From Methylobacter luteus IMV-B-3098 (GTDB taxonomy: Bacteria; Pseudomonadota; Gammaproteobacteria; Methylococcales; Methylomonadaceae), in contig NZ_KE386569.1 of NCBI RefSeq assembly GCF_000427625.1, positions 2,340,899 through 2,404,898 of the forward strand: a stretch of 64,000 nt of DNA, read 5' to 3'. The translations under genes and the position numbers were made by a program. The notes under the pieces were generated by a model that was not told where the DNA came from, searched no databases, and saw nothing but the letters and a program-made list of their open reading frames with translations. Of this stretch, positions 27,528 through 36,690 are shown piece by piece. The stretch's first letter is position 1, and each line of letters starts with the position of its first letter.

Positions 27528-27756
27528 TTACTGATCGATCGATGCCGGGATAGCATAAAACCGAGCGTTATCGAAAGGCTTATCATGCTTTAACATGCCG
27601 TGGATGGCATGGAGCAATTTACGCATCACGGCGCAAACAGCCTGTAACGGTAACTTGCCGTTATCGAGGAGATGTTGGAAATAAGCCTTGACGTACGGGC
27701 CATGTTGTTTGGCACTCAAGGCGGGCATATTGAGGGCGGCGCGAATATGACTGTTT
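27528..27756 (-). pseudogene. IS110-family transposase, C-terminal fragment
   Basis: About 70 codons remain, beginning in HIRAALNMPALSAKQH and including LPLQAVCAVMRKLLHAIHG. This is the conserved transposase-20 C-terminus of IS110/IS1111 elements, ending at the stop at 27528. No N-terminal part is present. The fragment lies between two copies of the GTAGGCTGGGTT repeat. Confidence 0.65.
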
Positions 27757-27768
27757 CGCTAAGGCGCG

Positions 27769-27840
27769 TAAGCTGGGTTGATAAACCCAGCATTCGAAGC
27801 CGCCCAAGCTGGGCTTCCGCAAAGCTTCAACCCAGCACAC
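27769..27840. repeat. GTAGGCTGGGTT palindromic repeat, copy 2
   Basis: A variant with ends GTAAGCTGGGTT and AACCCAGCACAC and interior GCTTCCGCAAAGCTT. It directly follows the terminator of the nif11 gene. The same order (nif11 tail, hairpin, GAAGCTTTGCGGAAACCCAG) reappears at 54016-54175. Confidence 0.7.
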
Positions 27841-27849
27841 ATAGGCATT

Positions 27850-27876
27850 TAAAAGGGCGGCCACCGGCCGCCCTTG
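27850..27876 (-). terminator. Rho-independent terminator of the nif operon
   Basis: On the minus strand AAGGGCGGCC pairs perfectly with GGCCGCCCTT around a GGT loop and is followed by TT and AAA. It starts about 10 bases after the nif11 stop. This closes the transcription unit that starts at nifH. Confidence 0.8.
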
Positions 27877-27885
27877 CGGCGCCGC

Positions 27886-28104
27886 TTAAGCCCTGAGCAG
27901 GGCCTTGACCATTCTTTCGGAAAGCTGCTCAGCCGTGAATTGCGGTTCGTTGGGCGGGTACAGTTCCACTTCGTCCAGTTCGAAGCCGTATTCTTTGGCC
28001 AGCCCGAGAATTTCTTTAATTTTCATGCAGGCAAGTAACTTGTCCTTTAATTCAGGGTCAGCTTTCGCTTTTTCTGAAAATGCTTTGATGTCTGCAATTG
28101 CCAT
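27886..28104 (-). CDS. Nif11 family protein
   Basis: A 72-aa protein with the Nif11 signature: a helical stretch FSEKAKADPELKDKLLA, then LGLAKEYGFEL. Proteins of this family occur in nif operons with unknown function, and the same fold serves as leader peptide of some ribosomal natural products. There is no Gly-Gly leader cleavage site or core peptide here, so a nitrogen-fixation accessory role is more likely. It is the last gene of the nif operon. Its 3' end is duplicated at 54016-54063. Confidence 0.85.
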   Translation of the reverse strand: MAIADIKAFSEKAKADPELKDKLLACMKIKEILGLAKEYGFELDEVELYPPNEPQFTAEQLSERMVKALLRA

Positions 28105-28157
28105 TGTTTTTTCTCCTATTTATTGAAGGTGATGATTGTGAGTGCGGGCACTCGGTA

Positions 28158-29156
28158 TTAAAAATCGTATAAGGCTGGCCCTGAGTAGATGCTATAAGGC
28201 ATTTCAATCCAGTCTTGAAGGACAGCGGCATCGCGCGCCGGCAGATACGCGAAATCGCCGCTGATGTCCTGGAAGACGGCGGCGCCGGTCTGCGGGGAAA
28301 CCAGTTGTCCTTTCAGCATGTAAAAGAACCAGGCAAACGGGTAGCCGGCTTGACGGTCAAAACGCGTCAATGCGTTATTGAGGGCGTTGCCCTTCTTGCC
28401 GGCGATATTGTCCAGCCGGGGGAGATTCTTTTTTTGCGTATTGATGATTTCAACGCTGATGACCTGCTCGCCGAAGCGGCCGGTCGTCTGATGCGGACGG
28501 ATGAACCAGTCTTCGCAGAACACGGCCTTCTGTCCGGCGCTGCTGCGGTTCCAGTCGTGCATGAAGCGTCGGGCCGGGTGTTCGTCGTTGTGGTATTTAT
28601 TGATTTCATCCATGAAAACCGGCACGTCAGTTTTACGTCGATAAGTGTAACGGGCCGTACCTATGCTGAATGATTGCAGCCAATCAGGCTCCAAAGGATC
28701 AATAAATTCTTCCAGATCTTCCGGCGGTTTGCGCGGACTGACCAGCAACCGGTCGGAAACCTCGTGCGTTTTGTCGATTTCCAGCTGGATGAAATCCTCG
28801 GCTCTGCTGCCCGTCTGGATGACGATGTACAGCGTGTTGCCGATTTGCCGGGTCGCGATCAGGTTTTGCTCCAGCGCGTGCTCGATCAGGGTTTGCAGGT
28901 CGCGGCCGCATTCGATGAAAGTGCGCTCGGCCCACTCGATCAGGTTGGCGGCGATGCGTCTGCCGGCCCTGTCGACGATGCCGCCTATGCGGTACCATTC
29001 GCCGCCGGTCGCGGCCAGACGGACAGGGTAGTCGGGTACCAGCGCCTGGATTTTGGCCAGCAGGAATTCATCGTCGGGCAAGGTGGATTTGCAGATTTCT
29101 GCAAGCTGATGCCCGGCCAGCTGTGGTCTGGGAGGATGCAATGGTTGATCAGACAT
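28158..29156 (-). CDS. Conserved nif-operon protein of unknown function
   Basis: A 332-aa protein without signal peptide or membrane helix. I place the start at the ATG at 29156 (MSDQPLHPPRPQLAG), 3 bases from the end of the LRV gene. The N-terminal third is mixed alpha/beta with EWYRIGGIVDRAGRRIAANL. The rest contains IVIQTGSRAEDFIQLEIDKT and FCEDWFIRPHQTTGRFGEQV. I do not recognise a domain. Its place between LRV and Nif11 genes, in the sigma-54-controlled operon, suggests a role in nitrogenase assembly or protection. Confidence 0.7.
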   Translation of the reverse strand: MSDQPLHPPRPQLAGHQLAEICKSTLPDDEFLLAKIQALVPDYPVRLAATGGEWYRIGGIVDRAGRRIAANLIEWAERTFIECGRDLQTLIEHALEQNLIATRQIGNTLYIVIQTGSRAEDFIQLEIDKTHEVSDRLLVSPRKPPEDLEEFIDPLEPDWLQSFSIGTARYTYRRKTDVPVFMDEINKYHNDEHPARRFMHDWNRSSAGQKAVFCEDWFIRPHQTTGRFGEQVISVEIINTQKKNLPRLDNIAGKKGNALNNALTRFDRQAGYPFAWFFYMLKGQLVSPQTGAAVFQDISGDFAYLPARDAAVLQDWIEMPYSIYSGPALYDF

Positions 29157-29158
29157 GC

Positions 29159-29935
29159 TTAAGCTTCCGGTTTTTCGTTCCCATGCGCTGCCTGGGAATA
29201 ATGATTCAATCGTTCTTGCGCGGCTTCCCGGACATCCGGTTCCGGGTCGTCCAACAGGCCGGTTAAGGCTTCCGGCGCCGCACGCTGGGCAGCCGCATAG
29301 CGTACGACCCACTCCGGATCGCTGAGCAGGATGACGGCATCGGCGGGGCTCATGCGCTCCGCGACGATGCGCCTGACTTCGGGGGCTTCATCGTTCGCCA
29401 TCAATCCTAAGCTGACTTCGGGCAGGCGTTCGGCGACGATTTTGCGCACTTGCAGGTCTTCGTCGCGGATGAACCGGAACAGGCGGCCTTGCGGCAGTCG
29501 CTTGACGATGGTCAGCCGGACGATATAGTCCGGGTCGTTGGCCATTTTTTCCAGATCCTCGGGCGCGATGCGGTCAGCGACAGTCATCCTGACTTCCCGG
29601 TCAGAGTCGTCTATCAGTTGGTGCAGTTGCGTGACGGGCAGGCGGTAGGCCACCGCGCGCCTGACGACCTCGTCTTCGTCATGAACCAGTTCGGCCAGCG
29701 ATTTCTGAGGCGCATAACGCACGGCAATGGCGCGCCGCTCCCAGAACCGGTCTTGCAGATAATGCTCGGCGTAAGCCGGATTCACCCGGAAAAACCGGTC
29801 GATCTGCCGGCCGCTTTCGGCCAGCACGCAGGTATCGCCGGGCATGCAGCGCCCCATGAGCAGCGTCTTGCCGCGGAAGGGACATAGGCTGCAATCGGCG
29901 ATGGGAAGCGTGACGGGGCTTTCTGAGGCGGACAT
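29159..29935 (-). CDS. LRV (leucine-rich repeat variant) iron-sulfur protein
   Basis: A 258-aa protein. Residues about 12-45 form the LRV 4Fe-4S domain with four cysteines (ADCSLCPF and RCMPGDTC). The rest is about seven or eight LRV helical repeats of 24 residues, with units such as LMANDEAPEVRRIVAERMSP. The founding LRV protein of this kind comes from the nif region of Azotobacter vinelandii. It is likely a scaffold or electron-related accessory of nitrogen fixation. Confidence 0.88.
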   Translation of the reverse strand: MSASESPVTLPIADCSLCPFRGKTLLMGRCMPGDTCVLAESGRQIDRFFRVNPAYAEHYLQDRFWERRAIAVRYAPQKSLAELVHDEDEVVRRAVAYRLPVTQLHQLIDDSDREVRMTVADRIAPEDLEKMANDPDYIVRLTIVKRLPQGRLFRFIRDEDLQVRKIVAERLPEVSLGLMANDEAPEVRRIVAERMSPADAVILLSDPEWVVRYAAAQRAAPEALTGLLDDPEPDVREAAQERLNHYSQAAHGNEKPEA

Positions 29936-29947
29936 GGGCTGGCCTGT

Positions 29948-30214
29948 CTAATCGGGGATGATTTCGGCGACAACGATGCCGGTCGCTACTTCATGGCTGT
30001 TGGTCAGGCACAGGCAATGCTCGCGCCCGTCAACCAGATAGAGATTGAAATCGTCCCGCGCGAGCACCGGCTCGTTATTGGGAATGTCGTCATCCATGCA
30101 GTAGGTGAAATGAACGCCCGGGTATGCCTGCCTGAGCGTGGAAAGGGCACTTTCATTGAGGCCCAGTTGGGCTATTTTTCCGGCGATTTCCCGGGTTTGT
30201 TCCAGTGTTATCAT
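29948..30214 (-). CDS. DUF6129-type nif-cluster protein
   Basis: An 88-aa cytoplasmic protein (LRQAYPGVHFTYCMDDDIP, then FNLYLVDGREHCLCLTNSH). Short proteins like this recur in nif operons next to nifT and the LRV gene and have been grouped as DUF6129 as far as I recall. The function is unknown. It is followed 12 bases later by the LRV gene. Confidence 0.7.
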   Translation of the reverse strand: MITLEQTREIAGKIAQLGLNESALSTLRQAYPGVHFTYCMDDDIPNNEPVLARDDFNLYLVDGREHCLCLTNSHEVATGIVVAEIIPD

Positions 30215-30322
30215 TCGTCAGTTCCCCTGTCGGATCGAGTGCGGCCGGCAGCGGGCATGATGCGCGCCGCCAGCCCGGTACATAAAGCCAGATCCCGTGA
30301 AATCGCGTTCCGGCTCATCGTC

Positions 30323-30523
30323 TTACGCCGTGAGCGGCAGGATGCAGTTGTCTATCGGGCAGACCTTGACGCATTGCGGCTTGTCAAAGTCGCCTTCGCA
30401 TTCGGTGCAGGTTCTGGCATCGATTTTAAAAACAACGGCGCCTTCGCTGATGGAAGTGGTCGGGCAGACCGGTTCGCAGTCGCCGCAGGAAATACAATCA
30501 GCTTCAACTATATACAAGGCCAT
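30323..30523 (-). CDS. 2[4Fe-4S] ferredoxin
   Basis: A 66-aa ferredoxin with two cluster motifs: CISCGDCEPVCP at residues about 10-21, and the second with an insertion, CTECEGDFDKPQCVKVCP at about 38-55. This asymmetric spacing is typical of nif-associated FdxN-like ferredoxins. It probably gives electrons to nitrogenase or its assembly. It lies between nifT and the DUF6129 gene. Confidence 0.92.
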   Translation of the reverse strand: MALYIVEADCISCGDCEPVCPTTSISEGAVVFKIDARTCTECEGDFDKPQCVKVCPIDNCILPLTA

Positions 30524-30534
30524 GGTTAAACTCC

Positions 30535-30753
30535 TTAATCATCTATACGTTTTGCGCGTAGGGTAATGGGGAAGGTCGGCGGCACATCCATCGGCTCGAA
30601 GTAGTATTTCGAGCCGTCGCTGAGCACGACTTCGCCGCCCCATTTGTCGGGGCTGTCGAATTCGATCGATTCGGCCACTTCTTCCAAATCTTTTTTGGGT
30701 ACATAGAAGACCAGTTTGCCTTCTCCGTTTTTTTTCAACATGACGCTAGGCAT
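30535..30753 (-). CDS. nifT: Nitrogen fixation protein NifT
   Basis: A 72-aa NifT/FixU protein starting MPSVMLKKNGEGKLVFYVPK and containing the conserved WGGEVVLSDGSKYYFEP. Its exact role in nitrogenase maturation is not known. It is normally just after nifK; here a 409-base insert with repeats separates them. Confidence 0.92.
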   Translation of the reverse strand: MPSVMLKKNGEGKLVFYVPKKDLEEVAESIEFDSPDKWGGEVVLSDGSKYYFEPMDVPPTFPITLRAKRIDD

Positions 30754-31162
30754 CGGGATCTCCGGTTATGTGTCGCTAACGCGACGGTTGTTTTAATCGG
30801 GTTTTTCGCACCCGAGGGCGAGTTCCTTTTCTTTGCGCGGCCTCGGCAACTGCTCCTGCGTTGCTCTAACTCCTGCATCCATGCAGTCGAAAGAAAAGGA
30901 ACCAAAAGAAAGGCCGCCCGGTTGCCGCTTGCATCCTGTGCTCCTCGTTTTCGACGAGGGTTGCCAGAAGGGCCATCCTTGGCCCTCTGGCAACGCGCGG
31001 CATCCTTGCTGCGCCCCTTCGGGCTGTTCCCACCGAAAACTGCGGTGCTCGGCGCGGCAAACGGGAAAGGGTGCACGTCGTAGGCTGGGTTGGAGCTTTA
31101 GCGGAAACCCGGCATTTCGGAGCCGCCCATGCCGGGTTTATCAACCCAGCCTACAATCTCAA
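30754..31162. repeat. nifK-nifT spacer made of interspersed repeat sequence
   Basis: The spacer is far longer than the few bases usual between nifK and nifT. It contains a complete GTAGGCTGGGTT repeat at 31080-31154. From about 30780 to 31075 there is GC-rich sequence with GGTTCCTTTTCTTTCGACTG on the minus strand and no sign of a gene; frames on both strands are low-complexity. I interpret it as repeat insertion into the operon. Confidence 0.55.
31080..31154. repeat. GTAGGCTGGGTT palindromic repeat, copy 3
   Basis: A full 75-base unit, GTAGGCTGGGTTGGAGCTTT to TTTATCAACCCAGCCTAC, with inverted ends. It starts 9 bases after the nifK stop on the minus strand, so nifK transcripts would carry its hairpin before nifT. 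Confidence 0.8.
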
Positions 31163-32734
31163 TTAACGGATCAAATCGTAGTTGTAATCCGTGGTGCCCA
31201 TGCCTTTGGTTTCCTTGTCTAACTGTTCCAGAACGGCATTCACCAGCGTGGTCAGCATGTAGATGGCGCCTTCGTAGCCGAGCGTCGTCATTCTGTGCAG
31301 GTGGTGGCGGTCGAAAATCGGGAAACCGATGCGGATCAACGGCACTTCGTGCTCTTCACCTTTGTAGAAGGTGTCGCGCTGGATGAACTTGCCGTACGAG
31401 TTGCCGATCATGAAGTCCGGTTTGTTCGTGAACATCAATGAACGGAAATGCCACAAATCACGGCCGATATGCACCTGGGTGTTCACGCCGTAAGGCGATT
31501 CAGACAGCATTTTGTTCATGGCTTTCAGCCAGCGTTTGTTGGCATGGTTGCACAGCACGTCGCTCGGCTCGGCACCGACTTCGAGCAGGAACTTGGTCAT
31601 GCCCATGACGAAATCGGCGTCGCCGTACAGGGCGAATTTCTTGCCGTGCAGCCAGGCGTGCGAGTCGGTCATCATGTCCACCAGACGTCCGCGTTCAAGT
31701 TCCAGTGAAGCGGCGATCGGTTTGCCGGTCAGTTCGGAGATTTTCATCAGGAACTGGTCGGTCCATTCCAGGCCCATCGGGATATTGATGGCGGTGGCCG
31801 GTTGATTCCAGACGGTTTGAACGAACTTTTTGGTTTTTTCCAGCTGCCAGGGTTGCAGCAGCAATGTGTCGATGGCGTTGGGCGCATCCTTGATTTCAGC
31901 CTGCGTGGTGCCGCCCGCATACATGCGGAAGGTGCCGTCGGCCGGTGTATCGAGCACTTCGGATGGATCGCTCAGCAGCGAGTAGTCCACACCCATTTCC
32001 TTCAACATGCGGTGCATGACGCGGAAGTTGCCCAGATAGGTTTCAAAACCCGGCACCAGGTTGATCTTGTTGTTGGAGCCGACTTTCTTGTCATCCATGT
32101 GGTTCAGGGTGAAATACTTAATCATGCCTTCGAACATGTTGTCCCAACCGGTGGTATGGCTGCCGACAAAGCTTGGAGTGTGCGCAAAAGGCGTTGGATA
32201 ATCCTGTTCGACGTGGCCGGCCTTCTTGGTGTTGTTGATGAAGGCATTCAAGTCGTCGCCGATAACTTCCGCCATGCAGGTGGTCGATACGGCAATAATG
32301 TCGGGGTTGTACAGCGCTTTCGCGTTTTCCAGACCGGCCATCATGTTTTTCTGGCCGCCGAAAACGGCTGCGTCTTCGGTCATGGAATCGGACACGCAGG
32401 CAACCGGTTCCTTGAAATGGCGGTTGAAGTAGGTACGGAAGTAGGCCACGCAGCCTTGCGAGCCGTGCACGTAAGGCATGGTTTTCTCAAAGCCCAGCGC
32501 GCACAATACGGCGCCCAATGGCTGACAGGCTTTTGCCGGGTTGACGGTCAGGGCTTCGCGGTTGAAATTGAGTTCCTGATATTCCTTAGTGGTCGTCCAC
32601 TCGAATACTTCGTCAATTTGTTCCTGAGGGTGGCGTTCTTCGTAAAGCGCGCGTTTATTGGCCAGGTTTTCCTTGTATTCGTCGTTTCTGAATAAAGGAT
32701 AACTCGGTTGTATGTTTTCGACTTCTTGACTCAT
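31163..32734 (-). CDS. nifK: Nitrogenase molybdenum-iron protein beta chain NifK
   Basis: A 523-aa subunit of the MoFe protein. The P-cluster cysteines are present in KACQPLGA, GSQGCVAYF and STTCMAEVIGD, and the C-terminus has the NifK end FDRHHLHRMTTLGYEGA. I chose the ATG at 32734 (MSQEVENIQPSYPLF), preceded by AGGAG at proper spacing; a longer frame would run into the repeat upstream. It lies between nifD and nifT. Confidence 0.97.
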   Translation of the reverse strand: MSQEVENIQPSYPLFRNDEYKENLANKRALYEERHPQEQIDEVFEWTTTKEYQELNFNREALTVNPAKACQPLGAVLCALGFEKTMPYVHGSQGCVAYFRTYFNRHFKEPVACVSDSMTEDAAVFGGQKNMMAGLENAKALYNPDIIAVSTTCMAEVIGDDLNAFINNTKKAGHVEQDYPTPFAHTPSFVGSHTTGWDNMFEGMIKYFTLNHMDDKKVGSNNKINLVPGFETYLGNFRVMHRMLKEMGVDYSLLSDPSEVLDTPADGTFRMYAGGTTQAEIKDAPNAIDTLLLQPWQLEKTKKFVQTVWNQPATAINIPMGLEWTDQFLMKISELTGKPIAASLELERGRLVDMMTDSHAWLHGKKFALYGDADFVMGMTKFLLEVGAEPSDVLCNHANKRWLKAMNKMLSESPYGVNTQVHIGRDLWHFRSLMFTNKPDFMIGNSYGKFIQRDTFYKGEEHEVPLIRIGFPIFDRHHLHRMTTLGYEGAIYMLTTLVNAVLEQLDKETKGMGTTDYNYDLIR

Positions 32735-32822
32735 GATAATCTCCTGTGCGCCACTAATCTGTGGACGACATATTGAGAATTGATAGGGCGCGCAACGCGC
32801 ACCATTCTTAAATTTTTTCACC

Positions 32823-32873
32823 GTAGGGTACGCATCGCGTACCAGCTGGTAAGGTACGCAGTGCGTACCCTAC
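32823..32873. repeat. GGTACGCANTGCGTACC palindromes between nifD and nifK
   Basis: Two palindromic units in tandem: GGGTACGCATCGCGTACC, then GGTACGCAGTGCGTACCCTAC, 9 bases after the nifD stop. The unit also occurs at 35626, 37987, 60825 and 60978. In the nif transcript it would form a hairpin between nifD and nifK. Confidence 0.7.
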
Positions 32874-32881
32874 CTTACATA

Positions 32882-34366
32882 TCAGGCGCTTGCCGCTACC
32901 GCTACCGCATCGCTTTCAGCCGTTTTCCAAGGCACTTTCACCTGTTTCCAGCACGGGTTGTTCAGGGTCATGTCCATATCGCGGGCGAAGATGGCGAAGC
33001 CGTCATAGCCGTGATAAGGGCCGGAATAATCCCAGGAGTGCATCTGCCGGAACGGGATGCCCATTTTCTGGAAGATGTATTTTTCCTTGATACCGGAGCC
33101 GATCAGGTCAGGTTGTACTTTCTTGACGAACTCTTCAAACTCGTAACCGGTAACATCGTCATAGAGCAATGTGGCGTTGCCCATTTCCTTGATCGTGCGG
33201 TCATAGTCGTCGTTGTGGCCGAATTCATAACCGGTGCCGACCACTTCCATGCCCAGATCTTCATAAGCGCCGATCACATGGCGAGGGCGCAGGCCGCCGA
33301 CGTAAAGCATGACACGCTTGCCTGTCAGACGTGGTTTGTATTTGGCGATAACAGCGTCGTATTCAGCCTGGTATTTGGCGATAACTTTTTCCGCGCCGGC
33401 CTGAATAGTTTCGTCGAAGAACGCAGCGATTTTGCGCAGCGATTCGGCGATTTTGGTCGGGCCGAAGAAGTTGTACTCGATCCAGGGGATGCTGTACTTT
33501 TCTTCCATGTGCCGCGCGATGTAGTTCATCGAACGGTAGCAATGGATCAGGTTCAGCTTTACTCTGGGTGTGTTTTCCATTTCGGCAATGGTGCCGTCGC
33601 CGGACCATTGTGCAACTACGCGCAGACCCATTTCTTCCAACAATGTGCGTGAAGCCCAGGCATCGCCGCCGATGTTGTAATCGCCGATGACGGCTACGTC
33701 GTACGGGGAGATTTCATAGGCGGTCTCTTTGCCTTCGTTATTGTCGAGAACCCAATCGCGGATAGCGTCGTTGGCGATATGGTGACCCAATGATTGCGAT
33801 ACGCCGCGGAAGCCTTCGCAACGCACCGGAACCACGGGTTTGCCGATTTCCTTGTTGGCTTTTTTGGCGACCGCTTCGATATCGTCGCCGATCAGGCCGA
33901 TCGGGCATTCCGACTGAATGCTGATGCCTTTGTTGAGCGGGAACAGTTCCTCGATTTCATTCATGATCTTCGCGAGCTTTTTATCGCCGCCGAACACGAT
34001 ATCCTTTTCGGTGAAATCAGAGGTAAAGTTCATGGTGCCGAAGGTATTGACGCCGGTCGTGCCGACGTAATAGTTACGGCGTCCGGCGCGTGAATACTGG
34101 CCGCAGCCGACCGGGCCGTGGGAAATGTGGATCATGTCCTTGATGGGGCCCCAAACCACCCCTTTTGAACCGGCATAAGCGCAACCGCGGATGGTCATGA
34201 CACCGGGTAGGGACTTGCGGTTGGAGGTAATGCATTTGTTTGATTTTTCAAGCGACTGGTCGTTGACCGCCAAGTGCTTGGCGCGGTCTTTTTTCGCTTG
34301 TTCCGGATAGACTTCAAGCACTTCCTGTATGAGCGCTTCGGTCTCTTCTCTTGTCATTGCTGCCAT
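32882..34366 (-). CDS. nifD: Nitrogenase molybdenum-iron protein alpha chain NifD
   Basis: A 494-aa subunit that carries FeMo-cofactor. The P-cluster ligands lie in [29 protein letters not shown] and [11 protein letters not shown]. The FeMo-cofactor ligands are the Cys of [11 protein letters not shown] and the His of [17 protein letters not shown] placed the start at ATG 34366 ([16 protein letters not shown]), with AGGAGA upstream. This is the molybdenum type, without the sequence features of VnfD or AnfD. Confidence 0.97.
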   Translation of the reverse strand: MAAMTREETEALIQEVLEVYPEQAKKDRAKHLAVNDQSLEKSNKCITSNRKSLPGVMTIRGCAYAGSKGVVWGPIKDMIHISHGPVGCGQYSRAGRRNYYVGTTGVNTFGTMNFTSDFTEKDIVFGGDKKLAKIMNEIEELFPLNKGISIQSECPIGLIGDDIEAVAKKANKEIGKPVVPVRCEGFRGVSQSLGHHIANDAIRDWVLDNNEGKETAYEISPYDVAVIGDYNIGGDAWASRTLLEEMGLRVVAQWSGDGTIAEMENTPRVKLNLIHCYRSMNYIARHMEEKYSIPWIEYNFFGPTKIAESLRKIAAFFDETIQAGAEKVIAKYQAEYDAVIAKYKPRLTGKRVMLYVGGLRPRHVIGAYEDLGMEVVGTGYEFGHNDDYDRTIKEMGNATLLYDDVTGYEFEEFVKKVQPDLIGSGIKEKYIFQKMGIPFRQMHSWDYSGPYHGYDGFAIFARDMDMTLNNPCWKQVKVPWKTAESDAVAVAASA

Positions 34367-34418
34367 GTTATTTCTCCTACTTATGCCGTGGGCAATCCCC
34401 CAACAGACAAGTTTTAGG

Positions 34419-34447
34419 ACTGGAGAGCGGAGGCACCGCCCTCCAGT
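34419..34447 (-). promoter_or_regulatory. Stem-loop between nifH and nifD
   Basis: On the minus strand ACTGGAGGGCGG pairs with CCGCTCTCCAGT around TGCCT, giving a strong stem 17 bases after the nifH stop. There is no T-run after it. Hairpins at this place in other nifHDK operons stabilise nifH mRNA, which fits the need for excess Fe protein. Confidence 0.55.
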
Positions 34448-34463
34448 ATTGCGGGACGGATTT

Positions 34464-35498
<1,035 letters not shown>

Positions 35499-35501
35499 TT
35501 A

Positions 35502-35517
35502 TGTCGGCTTGCTCACA
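35502..35517. promoter_or_regulatory. NifA upstream activator site for nifH
   Basis: The sequence TGTCGGCTTGCTCACA fits TGT-N10-ACA, the NifA binding site, about 100 bases upstream of the nifH sigma-54 promoter, the typical distance. Confidence 0.8.
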
Positions 35518-35538
35518 GTGGGACTGTATATGTATGTG

Positions 35539-35612
35539 CAGGCTGGGTTGGAGCTTTAGCGGAAACCCGGCATGGACGGCTTCGAAATGCCGGGTTTATC
35601 AACCCGGCCTAC
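35539..35612. repeat. GTAGGCTGGGTT palindromic repeat, copy 4
   Basis: A full unit, CAGGCTGGGTTGGAGCTTTA to TTATCAACCCGGCCTAC, in the divergent nifH/SIR2-like control region between the two NifA-type sites. Confidence 0.75.
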
Positions 35613-35625
35613 CTGTAACTCTGTA

Positions 35626-35643
35626 GAGTACGCAATGCGTACC
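35626..35643. repeat. GGTACGCANTGCGTACC palindrome in the nif control region
   Basis: AGTACGCAATGCGTACC lies between the two divergent nif promoters. It belongs to the same family as 32823 and 37987. Confidence 0.55.
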
Positions 35644-35667
35644 TTTTTAGCTGGGATTTGTTGGAAA

Positions 35668-35683
35668 TGTCGCGAACAGAACA
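35668..35683. promoter_or_regulatory. NifA upstream activator site for the SIR2-like gene
   Basis: TGTCGCGAACAGAACA fits TGT-N10-ACA and lies about 90-100 bases upstream of the sigma-54-like promoter at 35771. Confidence 0.65.
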
Positions 35684-35770
35684 ATCGATGTTGGGAAATA
35701 CGCGACATTGGGCGTTCATGCCGACAATAAGTGATTGTTATTTATTAGGTAAAAGACGATTAATGGCAAT

Positions 35771-35786
35771 TGGAGTGCTTTTTGCT
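35771..35786 (+). promoter_or_regulatory. Sigma-54 promoter of the SIR2-like gene
   Basis: The plus strand reads TGGAGTGCTTTTTGCT. The GG and GC elements have correct spacing, and the -12 box TTGCT is perfect; the -24 box deviates at two positions from TGGCACG. It lies 40 bases upstream of the ATG at 35827. Confidence 0.7.
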
Positions 35787-35826
35787 TAAGTTACGGGTAC
35801 ATATACCAGTCATAAAGGAGTTAATC

Positions 35827-36690
35827 ATGTCTTCCAATGTATTTTCCGAAATATTAAGCGGTCTTTACGACAATAAAGTCGTGCCTTATTTAGGTCCGGG
35901 CGTGCTTTTTGATGCGAAAAATAAAGTAACGGGCGAGCCGATGCCCGCCGACAGCACCAGCCTGATTCTGGCCATGAACAATGGTCAGCCGATGGCGCCC
36001 AAGCTCATGTATGAATTTCCTCGGGCGGCCATGAATCAGGAGTTAAAGCGGGGCAGAAGTTTTCTGGGCCAGTTTCTGACTAAGGTCTACGGGGAGACGG
36101 AATGGACCCGAGCCGCCTTGCATGATTGGCTGGAAGAATGGCGGCCCGCTTATGTCATCGATATCAATCGCGATACCCAGTTGCAGGACAGTTATGCCGA
36201 TGACGAACATACCCTGATCGTCGGCTTGGCAAGAATCGCCGCCCAGCCGCAGCGCTACAAATTGTATCATTTCGATGGCAGCGATTATTTCGAGATTCCG
36301 CAGGAGCAGGTCGACCCGCGCTTGCCGATTTTATTCAAGCCGATGGGCACGCCCAGGCCCGAGGCCAACTATATCGCCTCGGATGCCGACTATGTCGATT
36401 ACATCACCGAACTGATGGGCGGCTTCGCCATTCCCGGTTTCCTGAAGGAATACCGCAAGCAGAAGCAGTATCTGTTGATCGGCATGCCTTTAAACCGCGA
36501 TTCCGAGCGCATGGTCATGAGCGACATCGTTTATGCGGCAGCGGAGCCTAAAGGCTGGGTTTTGAATAAAAACCCAACCGACAAGGAAAAGCGCTTCTGC
36601 AAGAAAATGGGTCTGGAAATTATCGATGCCGGCGTGGAAGATCTGCTCGATGCGGCCGGGTTTTTGCCGCCTTATAAGAAAACGGCGTAG
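35827..36690 (+). CDS. SIR2-like protein divergent from nifH
   Basis: A 287-aa cytoplasmic protein. The N-terminus LYDNKVVPYLGPGVLFDA resembles the NAD-binding start of SIR2-like domains (VVPFLGAGVS). It continues with a Rossmann-like arrangement, AYVIDINRDTQLQDSY, and ends with YLLIGMPLNRDSERMVMSD. The start at 35827 has AAGGAG upstream; a longer frame from 35770 would overlap the promoter. Its sigma-54 promoter and NifA-type site place it in the nitrogen-fixation regulon. Whether it binds or cleaves NAD is not known. I am fairly sure of the fold, not of the function. Confidence 0.75.
   Translation: MSSNVFSEILSGLYDNKVVPYLGPGVLFDAKNKVTGEPMPADSTSLILAMNNGQPMAPKLMYEFPRAAMNQELKRGRSFLGQFLTKVYGETEWTRAALHDWLEEWRPAYVIDINRDTQLQDSYADDEHTLIVGLARIAAQPQRYKLYHFDGSDYFEIPQEQVDPRLPILFKPMGTPRPEANYIASDADYVDYITELMGGFAIPGFLKEYRKQKQYLLIGMPLNRDSERMVMSDIVYAAAEPKGWVLNKNPTDKEKRFCKKMGLEIIDAGVEDLLDAAGFLPPYKKTA

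Noticed and set aside
31802-32695. A 297-codon plus-strand frame opposite nifK
   Set aside because: It is antisense to a clear nitrogenase gene in a GC-rich stretch; such frames are expected by chance.
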